Shown: positions 22,506 through 33,397 of the stretch, piece after piece
Layout: the number at the start of each line of letters is the position of its first letter
Position numbering within the stretch: position 1 is the first letter of the stretch
From: Leptodactylus fallax
Taxonomy: Eukaryota; Chordata; Amphibia; Anura; Leptodactylidae
Length of the DNA: 64,000 bases
NCBI GenBank assembly: GCA_947044405.1
Contig: CAMRHE010000013.1
Coordinates: forward strand, 186,001-250,000
Direction: 5' to 3'
Position numbers and translations under genes: made by a program
Notes under the pieces: generated by a model
What the model saw: the letters and a program-made list of their open reading frames with translations, nothing else
What the model was told of the DNA's origin: nothing
Databases searched by the model: none

Positions 22506-22862
22506 AAGTGTTTCCTCCTCCTCCTGCCCATTTATTTTTCCAGTCATTTTACTTTACTGCCTATATTATAGAGATTGCGACAATTCTTTTTATTCTTTTA
22601 CAATAAACTCAATTTGAAGAAAATTAGGAAATGAGATTTAGGCATGAAATGGTACCCCTGCCAGTGAGTATTAAACTAGAACATAGTGCGTGGCTTGTTG
22701 CAGCAATAAATAATGGCAGTTTTTTTTTCTGTATTTATTAACAAAAAAACACTATTTAAAAAAAATTATGAGATTTAACAAAAAAAATTGGCCTGGTCAG
22801 TGAATATTAGACTAGAACATACTGTGCCAGTTAGTTTGGACTTTTGCAGTGGTAAATAATCA
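22506..22862 (+). repeat. Diverged tandem AT-rich repeat, DIRS target
   Basis: Two units of about 150 bp with CCAGTGAGTATTAAACTAGAAC (near 22659) and TCAGTGAATATTAGACTAGAAC (near 22798), each followed by a TAAATAAT block. The block after the DIRS copy at 27651 (GGTAGTTTTTCTGCATTG) continues the unit seen at 22713 (GGCAGTTTTTTTTTCTG), so DIRS copy 2 is inserted in this array. Confidence 0.55.
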
Positions 22863-23082
22863 TTGATTATGTAGATAATCTGTTTTCCCTTAGTCCGAAC
22901 AGCAGCACAATATGGGGTATCCCTGTGTGCTGGTAGGACAGGCGGAATTTTTAATTTACATAATTAATTAAATAATACTCCCATATAAGAGGCCAAGGAG
23001 ACCTCCTCTCACTATGTTAGTTATAAAGAATAAAAGAAAAAAACAACAATCCTTCCTAAACGGGGGGAAAGCTTGTGCTGCT

Positions 23083-23155
23083 GTTAGGACTAAGGGAAAA
23101 CAAATCTACATAATCAATGATTCCCCTTACGTCCAACAGCAGCACAATATGGGAA
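23083..23155. repeat. DIRS copy 2 internal complementary region
   Basis: GTGCTGCTGTTAGGACTAAG followed by sequence complementary to the 22864-22907 terminus, then ATTCCCCTTACGTCC matching the 5' terminus at 27634-27650. It fuses both ends of the element, as expected of the DIRS circle-junction template. Confidence 0.8.
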
Positions 23156-23169
23156 TGTAGCAAGTAGAT

Positions 23170-24060
23170 TCCCTAGGGAGGGTTCTTACTCACTACAGTA
23201 CCTTATGAATGTCCAAAGGCAGTAGCCTCTGAACTACGGACATCTAACTGATAGTGTTTAACAAAGGTTAGCTGGTGGTGACCAAAAACGGCTGCAGAAA
23301 CTGCTCAAAAAGCAAGACCGACTCTCAGCCCAGGAGGCCGACACAGCCCTTTGATAAACTCGGGCGTTAACCTGAGCAAAAGAAATTTTTAAATTAAGAG
23401 GGTTTCCCAATCTTCTGAAGGACTATGTACGCAGAAGATAAATTTTGGAGACACCATACTATATCCAGAGTATGGAGTTTTCCCCCTTCCTTGGAGGAAG
23501 GAGCTGGGAAAGAAAACTGATAAGGAAATCACCTGGTTAATATTAGCCCGAGAGGGCACCTTAGGGTTAAACATAGGAAGAAATCTAGATCCTAATGAAA
23601 AAAAAATATATATATGGCTCTTCAGAAAAAAAAGCCTGCAACTCTCATATTCTTTTAGCTGAGGTGATAGCTACCAAAAAGGTGGTTTGCAAGCCAGAAA
23701 CTTAAGATCCACCTTCTCAAATGGTTCCAATGTCAGAAAGAACTGTGGATAGATACCAGAGTGGAACGGGAGCTGCAACCACTTACCTAAGTCTCATAGC
23801 ACCCTTAAGAAATTCTGGGAATTAAGGGGTTCTGAGACAATCTTTTGCTTAAGCAGGTGGATAAGGCTGAAACCTGTTCCTTCAGTGTGGCAGGGGAAAG
23901 GTCCTTATCTAAGCGGTCCTGAAGAAAATTCTGAATCATTCTCGTAGAAGGATTCAAACTATTCACTTCCTGTCTGGAGAACCACTCCTTGAAGACAATA
24001 TCTATCCTTAGGTATCTTTTATTAGTGGATTCTGCTCTTGCACAGAAAAAAGGTCGTCAG
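23170..24060 (-). pseudogene. DIRS copy 2 tyrosine recombinase remnant
   Basis: Minus-strand frames, with shifts and stops, still show AESTNKRYLRI, FLQDRLDKDLSPATLKEQVS and LSKRLSQNPL at the N-terminal side, and RAVSASWAE and TFVKHYQLDVRSSEATAF (with the tyrosine nucleophile) at the C-terminal side. They match the recombinase of copy 1. The stretch between is shortened. Not functional. Confidence 0.75.
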
Positions 24061-26060
24061 GATGACTTCTGACAGTCCACTAGGGACTGAGCAACCTTTA
24101 GGCTGTGAGGTTGAATCTCCTCAGATCCTAGCACTTCTGAGTTCCTTGAGAAACCAGGTTCTGGATTGGGGGAAGCCTCTAATAGATCCCTCGACTCATG
24201 AGCATGAGTTGAGAACACCAAGCTCTTTTTGGTTATCACAGAGACTTGGTCCTGTCTGACTTTCATCAATACCCTTGGTATCATGGAAAGTGGAGGGAAG
24301 ATGTACGCCAGCCTGAACCTCCAAGGGATGGACAGGACATCCACTGCCAAGGGATAGTCCTCCTGATGTAGTGAGCAAAACGTCTCTACCTTAGCATTGA
24401 GTCTGGTCACCATAAGGTCTACTTCTAAAAGACCCCACTTCAGGGTGATCTGGTGGAACACTCTTGATTGAGAGACCATTCTCCTGATACTGTAAGACCC
24501 CGACTCAACTGATCCGCTACTATGTTCAAGGAGCCCTTGATGCGAACTGCGGAGAGATGAGTCAGATCTTTCTCTGCCCAGGTGAAAATCAGACCTGCCT
24601 CCCTGAGGAGGGAGAATTATCTGATGCCTTCCTGTTTATTACAGTCACCATGTTGACGGACCGGATCTTGACAGCTCTTCCTCTGAGAAGAGGAGAAGAA
24701 TGGAGGAGTGCCAGGTAAACTACTCTGAGTTCCCCCCAGATGGATGATGTCATCCTTTCTAGCCTGCTCCAGACTCCTTGTACAGTTTTCTCGTACAGAT
24801 AAGATCCTCATCCTGAAAAGGATGCATCAGTCAACAGGGTCCAAAGAGGTTGGACCATGGACATCCGACTTTCAGGCTTATCACCAATTGAGAGAAAGAT
24901 GGGTTCAGGAAGAAAGTCTGATCCTCTTGTCAAGACTCAGAGGGCTATGATTTCAAACCCCTAGTACTTCCGACTGGAGGGGACCCATATGCAATAAAGT
25001 CCAAGGAACTGAATTGGCTAAGGCTGACATGAGGCCAGGACTCTCATAATTGTTCTGATGAACATCCGACGCATCTTGAGAAGATATTATTATTTATTAT
25101 GATAACCTGTATAGCGCCATCATATTCCACAGTGCCTTCACGGACATTGACAGATATAGGGCACTGTCCCATATAGGACTTACAATCTACATTCCCTATC
25201 AGTATGTCTTAGGAGTGTGGGAGGAATCCGGAGACCCTGGAGGAAACCCACACAAACATGGGGAGAAAATACAGACTCCTTGCAGATGCTGTCCTTGGCA
25301 GGATACGAACTCAAGACTGCAGTGCCAACCACTGAGCCGCAGTTGTCTGCAGGTGCTGGAGCAGGATGGTTTCTAACTAGGCTTTTATTAGCCAGTCGTC
25401 CAAATATGGCACTATGAACAGACCTAGAAGTCTGAGTGCGGTTGTTTCTGAAGCCATGACCTAGGTAAAGGTGTGGGGAGCCAAGGAAATGCTGACGGGG
25501 AGGGCCGCAAACTGGAAATGTCACCTGTGGGCAGCAATTGAAACAGCAATTCTTCAGATACCTTCTGTGAGGAGGATAACTGGAACTTGTAAGAATGCAT
25601 CCTTTAGGTCGAGAGTGAAAAGAACATTGGTTTGGAGCAAGGATGTGACCAACTTCACGGTGTCCCTTTGGAAGCGCTCTTCCTTATGAAGATACTTAGA
25701 TATATTAGGACTATAACATATATTGGTAGCGGGAAGTCTGGAGAGTAGACTCCAAACCTTCTTCTGAGGGAGGACCTTTCCCAAGGCCCCCCTGCCCAGG
25801 TATTCCAGAATGACATTTTCCAGTATAACCTACTCCAGTGCAGGAAGAGAATGGGTTTCGAGAATCTGTCTTGTGGTGGGCAAAGAATTCATCCGCATAA
25901 CCCCGCTGTACTTATCTGCAAGACCAAAGTTCTTGGATCTTCTCCTGCAGCAAGAGAGAAAAAATGGGAGAGACATCCCTCAACAGGAGTACTTGCCGCC
26001 ACAGGAGGCGAAAAGTTGGCGTCAAAGCCAGGCTTCTTTCTGTCCCCTTCCTTGGGGAAC
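24057..26060 (-). pseudogene. DIRS copy 2 reverse transcriptase/RNase H remnant
   Basis: Fragments on the minus strand: VFHQITLKWGLLEVDLM and LAYIFPPLSMIPRVL (24057-24479), an RNase H-region fragment (about 24617-24811), and LFTLDLKDAFLQVPV with the first catalytic aspartate (25554-25784). They are separated by frameshifts, stops and a nested SINE (25085-25340). Homologous in order to 30197-32380. Confidence 0.75.
25085..25340 (-). mobile_element. tRNA-derived SINE, copy 2
   Basis: Minus-strand SINE with GCGGCTCAGTGGTTGGCACT, CAACATCTGCAAGGAG (here as CAGCATCTGCAAGGAGTC), GTTTCCTCCAGGGTCTCC and GGAATATGATGGCGCTATAC, ending in a TTATTATTATTT-type tail. Inserted inside DIRS copy 2. Confidence 0.8.
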
Positions 26061-26087
26061 TTACATCCAGCCCCTCTGGGCTGATAT

Positions 26088-26651
26088 CTAGCATGCCTCT
26101 GATATTGGAACGTAGATTGAGGCAGCTGCGCTGATAACTTCTGCTCCGGCCAGAAGGTCCTGCTTTCCCTTTAAAGGACTGCGGAAGGCACTTATCCTTT
26201 TAATCACAAGACCTTCCATGATGTCGTCCAGGCCTCTGCTAAAATGTTTACCCAGCTCAAGGGTAGAGAGCATACATTATACTTGGACGCTTTGTCCGCT
26301 CCCTGAGGTTTCAACCATAATGGCCTTCTAGCAGCTGTAGAGAAGGCCCTAGATTTGGCAGGCATCTTGACCTGGTATACGGAAACTTCTGCTAGATACT
26401 CTCTTATTCGCTACCTCATTGGAGGCGATGTCCACAGAAGCCTGAGCAGAAGCCGAGGATTAAGCCTTCCTAAGGGTACACGCCAAGCGACTATGTATAG
26501 AGATCTGGAGGTTGCCTGTCAAAGCTTTATCCAGTGTCGCGTCCACTTGGAAGGCCCTTGGCCCCCTATAACTGGACCTAGAGGCTTCCCCAAGTTCAAC
26601 ATCACGGTCGCCTGACCACATGGACTTCAGCAGCCTAGGCATCCTTACCAA
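26088..26651 (-). pseudogene. DIRS copy 2 gag remnant
   Basis: Two minus-strand frames: GDRDVELGEASRSSYRGPR and AFQVDATLDKALTGN (26460-26651), and KHFSRGLDDIMEGLV (26088-26273). They match the middle and end of the gag-like frame of copy 1. Broken and not expected to be functional. Confidence 0.7.
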
Positions 26652-27489
26652 GAGGCCTGCTGGAATTTAGCGAAGTGTCTTCATCACACGAGTGCATCAC
26701 ATTGAGTATGTGAAATTCCTCTTCTGATGGAACTGACTGAGGATGTCTCTCAGTACGAAGCTTCTTGAAAAATCAAGTTCGGATTTCTATCCTGCTTCTT
26801 GACCCACACAATTATGTCACGAATGGTCGAATCCTCAGATGGGGTCCCACGGCATTGGCGAAAGCGAGTGTAATCGTACCATCAGGCAGAGGGATGTCAC
26901 ACTCTGTTTAAGCGAAATGTTTCATCTTAGAGGACCTTTCCCTCATTAAATCGTCGCTGCCAACGAAAGCAGTCAGAACAGTATCAAACAAAAATGTACA
27001 GCCTGTCAGAGAGACAAACTTAGGAAGAAGGTTTAAATAAGTAGGGAGAAGACCATACTTACCCATAATACTTAACAAATGTGTCTTTAATACCACTACA
27101 GAATTTGTGTCTGAGACGCTGTCATCAGTTTAAACTGAGCACAAACACCTGAAACATAAGCTCTGCTGAAGTGCTCAGCCAGACAGGAGATGCATAGAGG
27201 TTTATTTTAACCCTGCAATACAGCCTCCAAGTTCAGAAACTGACACACACTGAATGCACAGCCTGCCCAGCCGCAAACCTGAGATCAGACAAGGGCAGGC
27301 ATACCCAGCCCAGAATGGCCACAGACAGAGAGCGCAGCAGGGAGAAACAAGGAAGCCTTAGGAGTAAAAAAAAACTCCCAAGGAAAAAGATGAACAGCTG
27401 AAAGAGGAGAAAAAACTTACAAAAATGTAGTTAACCCCCAAATCCTTAGGAAAAAATGGGAGGACAAAGAGCCTCCCTCCACCTGTCCA

Positions 27490-27650
27490 ACACACAGGAA
27501 AGAAAAAAAACACAGTGAGGGGAGGTCTCCTTGGCCTCTTATAGGGGAGTATCATTTAATTCATTATGTAAATTAAAAATTCTGCCTGTCCTACCAGCAC
27601 ACAGGGGCAGAGATACCCCATATTGTGCTGCTGTTGGACGTAAGGGGAAT
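27490..27650. repeat. DIRS copy 2 5' inverted terminal repeat
   Basis: ACACAGTGAGGGGAGGTCTCC ... CCTACCAGCACACAGGGGCA ... TTGGACGTAAGGGGAAT, the inverted counterpart of 22863-23040 and closely like the left terminus of copy 1. Confidence 0.8.
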
Positions 27651-28230
27651 GGTAGTTTTTCTGCATTGTTTAACAAAGACACTATGAAAAAAAAAAACTT
27701 AACAAAATGAACAAAATGAAATGTTTCACTGAGAGGACTGATTGTCAATAAAAACAATGTAATATTATTTTTGGACAGTAAGATCACTATGCAGCCAGCT
27801 ACACTAATAATGATTAATCTGATACCGTACTACAAAAAATAATTAAAACAATAAGTTTATTGGCAATTAAAGGGTGACATGGAAAGGGTACGTGTAACAC
27901 AGTGAACACTGCAGTCACACACCACAGTGTAAAGCTTCTCCCCCACCCACTCCTATGAGTTTTTTCTGACAATCAGTCTAAAATTGATAATATATAACTA
28001 AATTGCACTCCACTAGTCCTATAATTCTGTAGTTCTATTGCAAATTTGGTGTTGTTTTTCCACTAGCGGTGTAGCAGCAATTCAGTGATAACACTCCCCT
28101 AGGCTGTCTGTCACAAAAGGGCTCTACCTCTTCCTGCCAGTATCCTATATGCAGACTATGACATCAGCACTGTAACCTATCTACCCACCACTCATGATTG
28201 GCTGAAAGGATGTCAGGAGATGCAAATGGA
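27651..28230. other. Spacer between two DIRS elements
   Basis: Resumes the AT-rich tandem repeat interrupted at 22862, then non-coding sequence. It lies between the two 5' ends of divergently oriented DIRS elements. Confidence 0.5.
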
Positions 28231-28380
28231 AATTCCCCTTACCTCCGACAGCAGCACAATATGGGGTATCTCTGCCCCTGTGTGTTGTTTAGGACAGTGG
28301 AACCTTTAATTAGCACCAAATTTAAGGTGCCTCCTACTAGCCCTATAAGAGGGCACCTGAGACCTCCCTCCACTGTGTTT
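28231..28380 (+). repeat. DIRS copy 1 left inverted terminal repeat
   Basis: From ATTCCCCTTACC to CCTCCCTCCACTGTG; its inverted counterpart is at about 33398-33540. Likely promoter region of the element, by analogy with the family. Confidence 0.85.
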
Positions 28381-29084
28381 TTTTCTGTCCTGTGTGGTAC
28401 AGGTGGACGGAGGTCTCTGGTGACCTCCCGTTGCTAGGGGTTTTTTTCCTAAAAAAGCTCCTGGCTTACCTTTTGGGGGTACCTCGGTCCTTTCCTACGT
28501 TCCTAAGATCCTCCGGTCCTTCGGGCCTTTTTCTGCCCCGCAGCGCAGGGTTACCCGGCTCATCGCTCTGCAGGCAGCGCAATCCCGGAAGTAAGCGGGG
28601 AACCTCTTCGGCCGGAACCTTTTTTCGGTCCCGTGTTCCCCGGGGAAGGAAGCCTTTGCGCACCACCGCGGCCTACTTCTGGTTTTCTCGGAAAAGTGCG
28701 GTAAGTTTGAAAATTGGAATTTTAGTGGCAAAATATAGATTTGTTTTTTGCTGCTTGTATGTGGAGCCTCTGGCTTAGGCTTATGCTCCTCTATGTTCCA
28801 TTATGGCATTTGACCTTGTTTGGCGCTGTATGAATATTTTCTTTGTTTGGCTCCTCCCCTCGCTGCTGTATTACATTTAAAAGGGCTTCAGTCCTTTACT
28901 GGGTGAGCTCGTGGTTACTAGCTCCTCTGCTGCGGTTTGCGGTGTCTGGGTTTTTCCTGACGGGATCTTTTTTTTCAAGTGACCGATTTAAAAAAGTAAG
29001 GTACCCCTTGGTTTTTTTTTCTTCTTGTAAGCGATGCTTGGCAATCTTCTATTCTACATTGTCATGTGGCTTTTGATGTTTCAG

Positions 29085-30318
29085 ATGTCATCTTCTGCAT
29101 CAGGTAATGGCGATGGGCTTAGGAGGAAAAAGTCCTCTAAACGTAAACACCTAATGTGTTTGGATTGCAATACCCCTTTACCTGACGGCTATGATTTTAC
29201 CCGCTGTCGCCAATGCCGCGGACCTCCGTCAGAAGAACCTTCTATAAGAGATTTTGTCAACTGGGTAAAGGACTATATGGAGGAGTCTCTTAAGGAGATC
29301 CGTTCTTCCATCGCCCAGATTGCCAAGAAACCGCGGGTTGAGACACAGTCCTCCCTACGCATCGCTGACGAAGATTATCAGATAGTGGACGAGACACTCT
29401 CATCTGACGATTCCACTGAAGATTCCAGCAGGCCGTGCTTCCCACTCGAAAAACTAAGCCGGCTGCTGAAGTCCATCCGGTCTAAGGATCGTGATGTTGA
29501 CGGGGGAAGCCTCCACGTCCACCTATAGAGGGCCTAGGGTCTTCCAAGTGGACGAGACATTACAAAGATTAATGTCTTCAGAGTGGAAATGTCCTGAAAA
29601 ACCTCTTGTGGTTTCTAGGAGGTTCAAGGCTTTATTCCCAGTTGCTCAATGGGATCAATGGGGTCCTCCTCCCAAGGTGGATATGGCGGTGGCCAAACTG
29701 TCACGCCGCACTATGGTACCATCAGATGATGGATCAACTTTGCATGACGGCATGGACAGGCGCATCGACAATACCCTCAAGAAGGCGTATTCAGCTGCCT
29801 CGGCCCAGACCTCTGTGGCGGTTGCGTCTTGTGAAGTGTCAGCCAAATTACGCACTGACCTGGTTCATCTCGAGAGGGACATCGATTCTGGAGTCTCCAG
29901 AGATGAGCTGCTAGGGTTTCTAGGCTCGGTTTCCCTGGCAGCTGAATATTTAGCGGAGGCCTCCCACCATCAATTAAGGCTGGCGGCCAAATCTCGGGCA
30001 CTTACCACTGCAGCAAGAAGACCTCTATGGTTAAAACCCTGGAGAGCTGATTTCCCCTCAAAATATAATTTGTGCGCATTACCCTTTGAGCCAGGTAGAG
30101 TCTTTGGCAGTGCCCTAGACGAGATCCTGGAGGGCTTGGCTGATAGGAAGGGTAAAACTTTACCCCAGGCCTTTAGAGGTAGATCTAATTCTGGCCGTGA
30201 TAGAGGCTATCCGCCTCGTCGTGGACGGCAGTCCCAAAGAGGCTCTAGATATTCCTCAAGAGGCGCCGTCCGGAGATTCCCGAAGTCTGATGATAAAAAG
30301 GAGAAGCCTAGCTTTTGA
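29085..30318 (+). pseudogene. DIRS gag-like protein with one frameshift
   Basis: Structural (capsid-like) protein expected to package the element RNA. The frame I prefer starts at ATG 29085 (MSSSASGNGDG); the frame is open from 29034. Near the start there is a basic stretch and a zinc-binding-like pattern CLDC...CRQC (C-x2-C twice). One indel near 29500 shifts the frame: the first part ends at 29528, the second runs 29491-30318 (GEASTSTYRGPRVFQVDETL ... LKPWRADFPSKYNL ... ) and ends with an Arg/Gly-rich basic tail (RGRSNSGRDRGYPPRRGRQ). The equivalent place in copy 2 reads DVELGEAS in one frame, which supports the indel. The 3' end overlaps the next frame by about 120 nt. Confidence 0.8.
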
Positions 30319-32380
30319 CATCAGGAGCAGTCTTCCTGTGGCCGAGATTCCTGTCGGGGGTCGTCTCCCCCATTTTTTCAACTGCTGGCAGGAAAAAATT
30401 CAAGACCCATGGGTCCTGCAGGTAATCCAAAAAGGATATGCAATCGAGTTCCTCCATCCTCCTCAGGATCGGTTTGTGTTAACTCGCAGCCTGCCTATAA
30501 TGCAGCAGACTACATTGGAATGCTCCATCCGAGAGTACATTCACAAGGGAGCCCTGGAGGAAGTCCCTTCTCTAGAAGAAGGATCCGGTGTCTATTCTCC
30601 CGTCTTCCTGGTACCAAAACCGGCAGACAAGTGGAGAATGGTCATAGACTTAAGGTACCTCAACCGCTTCATCAAAAAGAAGCACTTCCGTATGGAAACC
30701 ATAAAGTCTGTCACCACTTTTCTCCTCCAAGGCGATGTTTTCGTGACTTTGGATCTAAAAGACGCCTATTTGCATATTCCTATTTATCCTCCACACAGAA
30801 GGTTTCTAAGGATTGCCGTAGTAGTTTCCGGCCACACGAAGCATTTTCAGTTCACAGCACTACCCTTCGGGATCTCCTCTGCTCCCCACACCTTTACAAA
30901 GGTAGTGGCTCCTATAGCGGCCGCCCTCAGACTTCAGGGGATATTCGTGGTGCCTTATCTAGACGACTGGTTGATAAAAGCCCAGTCAGAGTCTGTTCTG
31001 CTCCAGCATCTACAGACAGCCGTGTCCCTGTTTCGGAGTCTGGGATGGCTTATAAACTGGGAGAAGTCGGTAACGATCCCTTCAACCCGAAGGAAGTTCC
31101 TCTGCTACTTCCTGGATTCAGTCCGCCTGCAGGTCTCCTTGACACCAGCAAGGAAGGAGAAACTGGTCGGTGCAGTCCGGCACCTCTTCAAAAAGCCGAT
31201 AGCCTCCATCAGAACATTGATGAAGATCCTGGGCTTGATGTCTTCCTCAGTGGAGGCAGTCCCATGGGCTTTGTGGCACTTACGTCCCCTCCAGAAGGAG
31301 TTACTAGAGGCTTGGGATCGCTCCCTTCTTACACTCAGCAAGAAGATTCGACTCTCCCCCAGGACCCGTCTTTCCCTCAAGTGGTGGTTGCACCTGAAAG
31401 ACGGAAGGTCCACGGTCCAACCTTCTTGGACCCTGTTGACTACAGATGCATCCCTCTCGGGATGGGGAGCCCATTTGGACGAAAACTCCATAAAGGGAGT
31501 CTGGAGCGCTCCAGAAAGAAGGACCTCGTCCAACTGGAAGGAGCTCAGAGCTGTATATCGTGCCTTACTCCATTTCTCGCCTCTTCTCAAGGGAAGAGCA
31601 GTCAAAATCCGGTCAGACAACATGACCACAGTGCTGTACGTGAACAGACAGGGAGGCACCAGATCACCAACCCTCCTCAGGGAGGCAGATCTGATATTTA
31701 CATGGGCAGAGAAAAATCTAACCCATTTATCCGCAGTTCACATCAAGGGCTCCCTGAACATAGTAGCGGATCGGTTGAGTCGGGGCCATGCCGTATCAGG
31801 AGAATGGTCACTCAATCCAGAAGTCTTTCATCAGATTACCCTGAAGTGGGGTCTTCCAGAAATAGACCTCATGGCAACCCGACTCAACGCCAAGGTGGAG
31901 ACGTTCTGTTCCCTTTACCAGGAGGACAATCCCTTGGCAGTGGATGCCCTGTCCATCCCTTGGAGGTCCAGGCTGGCATACATCTTCCCTCCAATTCCAA
32001 TAATACCGAAGGTATTGATGAAAATCAGACAGGACCAAGTCTCTGTGATAGCCATCATTCCATTCTGGCCAAAAAAAGCTTGGTTTTCCCAACTCATGGA
32101 GATGAGTCGAGGGATATATTGGAGGCTTCCCCCTATCCAGAACCTGGTTTCCCAAGGATCTCTGAAGTGCCAGGATCTCTGGAGATTCAACCTGACAGCC
32201 TGGAGGTTGAGCAGTCCCTACAGCAGGATAGAGGACTGTCAGAGGCCGTCCTGCAGACCCTTTCTTCTGCAAGAGCAGACTCTACCAATAAGAACTACCA
32301 GAGGACAGCCAAGATTTTCATGGAGTGGTGCTCCAAGAAGGGCATTAATAATCTACAACCTTCAACGGCTGATATTTTAA
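30197..32380 (+). CDS. DIRS reverse transcriptase / RNase H
   Basis: An intact 727-codon frame. It would copy the element RNA into DNA and degrade the RNA strand. Reverse transcriptase motifs: WRMVIDLRYLNRFIKK, VFVTLDLKDAYLHIPI (first aspartate), LPFGISSAPHTFTK, and VPYLDDWLI (catalytic pair at 30956-30967). RNase H follows with LLTTDASLSGWGAHL, NWKELRAV, KIRSDNMTTVLYVNRQGG and NIVADRLSR, so all acidic residues are in place. After it comes PEIDLMATRLNAK ... LAYIFPPIPIIPKVL, a block found in DIRS proteins that may be the Dam-like methyltransferase region; I am unsure. The translation start is not clear, and in this family the frame may be reached by recoding or reinitiation from gag. Confidence 0.92.
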   Translation: MIEAIRLVVDGSPKEALDIPQEAPSGDSRSLMIKRRSLAFDIRSSLPVAEIPVGGRLPHFFNCWQEKIQDPWVLQVIQKGYAIEFLHPPQDRFVLTRSLPIMQQTTLECSIREYIHKGALEEVPSLEEGSGVYSPVFLVPKPADKWRMVIDLRYLNRFIKKKHFRMETIKSVTTFLLQGDVFVTLDLKDAYLHIPIYPPHRRFLRIAVVVSGHTKHFQFTALPFGISSAPHTFTKVVAPIAAALRLQGIFVVPYLDDWLIKAQSESVLLQHLQTAVSLFRSLGWLINWEKSVTIPSTRRKFLCYFLDSVRLQVSLTPARKEKLVGAVRHLFKKPIASIRTLMKILGLMSSSVEAVPWALWHLRPLQKELLEAWDRSLLTLSKKIRLSPRTRLSLKWWLHLKDGRSTVQPSWTLLTTDASLSGWGAHLDENSIKGVWSAPERRTSSNWKELRAVYRALLHFSPLLKGRAVKIRSDNMTTVLYVNRQGGTRSPTLLREADLIFTWAEKNLTHLSAVHIKGSLNIVADRLSRGHAVSGEWSLNPEVFHQITLKWGLPEIDLMATRLNAKVETFCSLYQEDNPLAVDALSIPWRSRLAYIFPPIPIIPKVLMKIRQDQVSVIAIIPFWPKKAWFSQLMEMSRGIYWRLPPIQNLVSQGSLKCQDLWRFNLTAWRLSSPYSRIEDCQRPSCRPFLLQEQTLPIRTTRGQPRFSWSGAPRRALIIYNLQRLIF

Positions 32381-33249
32381 ATTTTCTTCAGGACGGTTTG
32401 GATAAGGGCCTTGCCCCTGCCACTTTGAAAGTGCAGATTGCGGCCCTCTCCGCTCATTTGAACAGACGTCTGTCTCAGGATCCTCTGGTTGCAAGGTTCC
32501 TTAAAGGGGCAATGAGGCTAAAGCCCTCAGTATCATCTCCAGTTCCCCAGTGGGACCTTGCGGTAATCCTTACAGGCCTGTGCGGTCCTCCATTTGAACC
32601 CTTGGAGACTACGGAGCTAAAATATTTGGCATACAAAACCGTTTTTTTGTTGGCTATTACATCTGCCAAAAGAGTAGGGGAACTCCAGGCTCTCTCTTCT
32701 AGAGAACCGTACATTGTGTTTTTTGCAGATAGGGTGCACCTTAGATTTTTGCCTGGGTTTAACCCTAAGGTCCCCTCATGCTATAATAGCAATCAGCTAA
32801 TTTAGCTACCAGTGTTTTTCCCCACTCCAACCTCTGAGGAGGAAGAAAAGCTCCACACCTTAGATGTGGTAAGGTGTCTGCGGATTTACCTATCCCGCAC
32901 TCAACCGTTTAGGAAGGCCGAAAACCTACTAATTAATATGCAGGGTAAAAACAAAGGCCTCAAGGCTTCCAAGCCTACTCTATCCACATGGATCAAGGAG
33001 ACAATTAGGTCTTCCTTCCTTATTCAGGAGTTACTCCCTCCAGTTTTTTCTACGGCCCACTCGACCAGGGCTGTGTCGACTTCTTGGGCTGAGTACCGGT
33101 CCTTACCTTTGGACCAGATTTGTGCGGCTGCATCATGGTCATCCCAGTTGACCTTTGTCAAACATTATCGTTTAGACGTCCGCAGTTCCCAGACAACTGC
33201 CTTTGGTCAGACAGTACTTGATGTTGTAAGGCGAGGAAACCCTCCCTAG
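32158..33249 (+). pseudogene. DIRS tyrosine recombinase with one in-frame stop
   Basis: Integrates the circular DNA form by site-specific recombination. It lies in another frame from the reverse transcriptase and overlaps its end; that frame is open as far back as 30409. N-terminal SAM-like part: SARADSTNKNYQRTAKIFM and QDGLDKGLAPATLKVQIAAL. Catalytic residues visible: Arg in SAKRVGELQAL (32671-32673), His and Arg in HSTRAVSTSW (33058-33069), Tyr in TFVKHYRLDV (33166-33168). A TAG at 32803-32805 interrupts the frame, which then continues in phase to TAG-type end at 33249. One base-level change would thus separate it from an open frame; as it stands it lacks the catalytic half. Confidence 0.85.
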
Positions 33250-33261
33250 GGGAATTACTTG

Positions 33262-33352
33262 CTATCTCCCCATATTGTGCTGCTGTCGGACGTAAGGGGA
33301 ATCGTTGATTGTAATGTCAATCTGTATTCCCTTAGTCCAGACAGCAGCACAA
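33262..33352. repeat. DIRS copy 1 internal complementary region
   Basis: CCCCATATTGTGCTGCTGTC..GGACGTAAGGGGAAT is the complement of the left terminus, and GTTGATTGTAATGTCAATC..TGTATTCCCTTAGTCCAGAC is the exact complement of the right terminus. Their fusion here, just after the recombinase, is the template that joins the ends into a circle in DIRS replication. Confidence 0.9.
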
Positions 33353-33397
33353 GGCTTCCCTCCCTAGAAGCTTGTTTCCTTTTACTTTATAATTTAC

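Larger units (their letters stand above)
22863..27650 (-). mobile_element. DIRS-like retrotransposon, copy 2 (decayed)
   Basis: About 4.8 kb, 5' end near 27650 and 3' end near 22863. Its terminal sequences are inverted repeats (AGCAGCACAATATGGGGTAT near 22901 and its complement near 27616). An internal complementary region at about 23083-23155 joins the complements of the two termini, the hallmark of DIRS replication through a circle. gag, reverse transcriptase/RNase H and tyrosine recombinase remnants occur in that order on the minus strand, all broken. A SINE is nested at 25085-25340. Confidence 0.85.

Noticed and set aside
31105..31659. Minus-strand frame of 184 codons
   Set aside because: Lies wholly opposite the intact DIRS reverse transcriptase/RNase H frame and shows no domain.
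31808..32272. Minus-strand frame of 154 codons
   Set aside because: Antisense shadow of the DIRS coding region.
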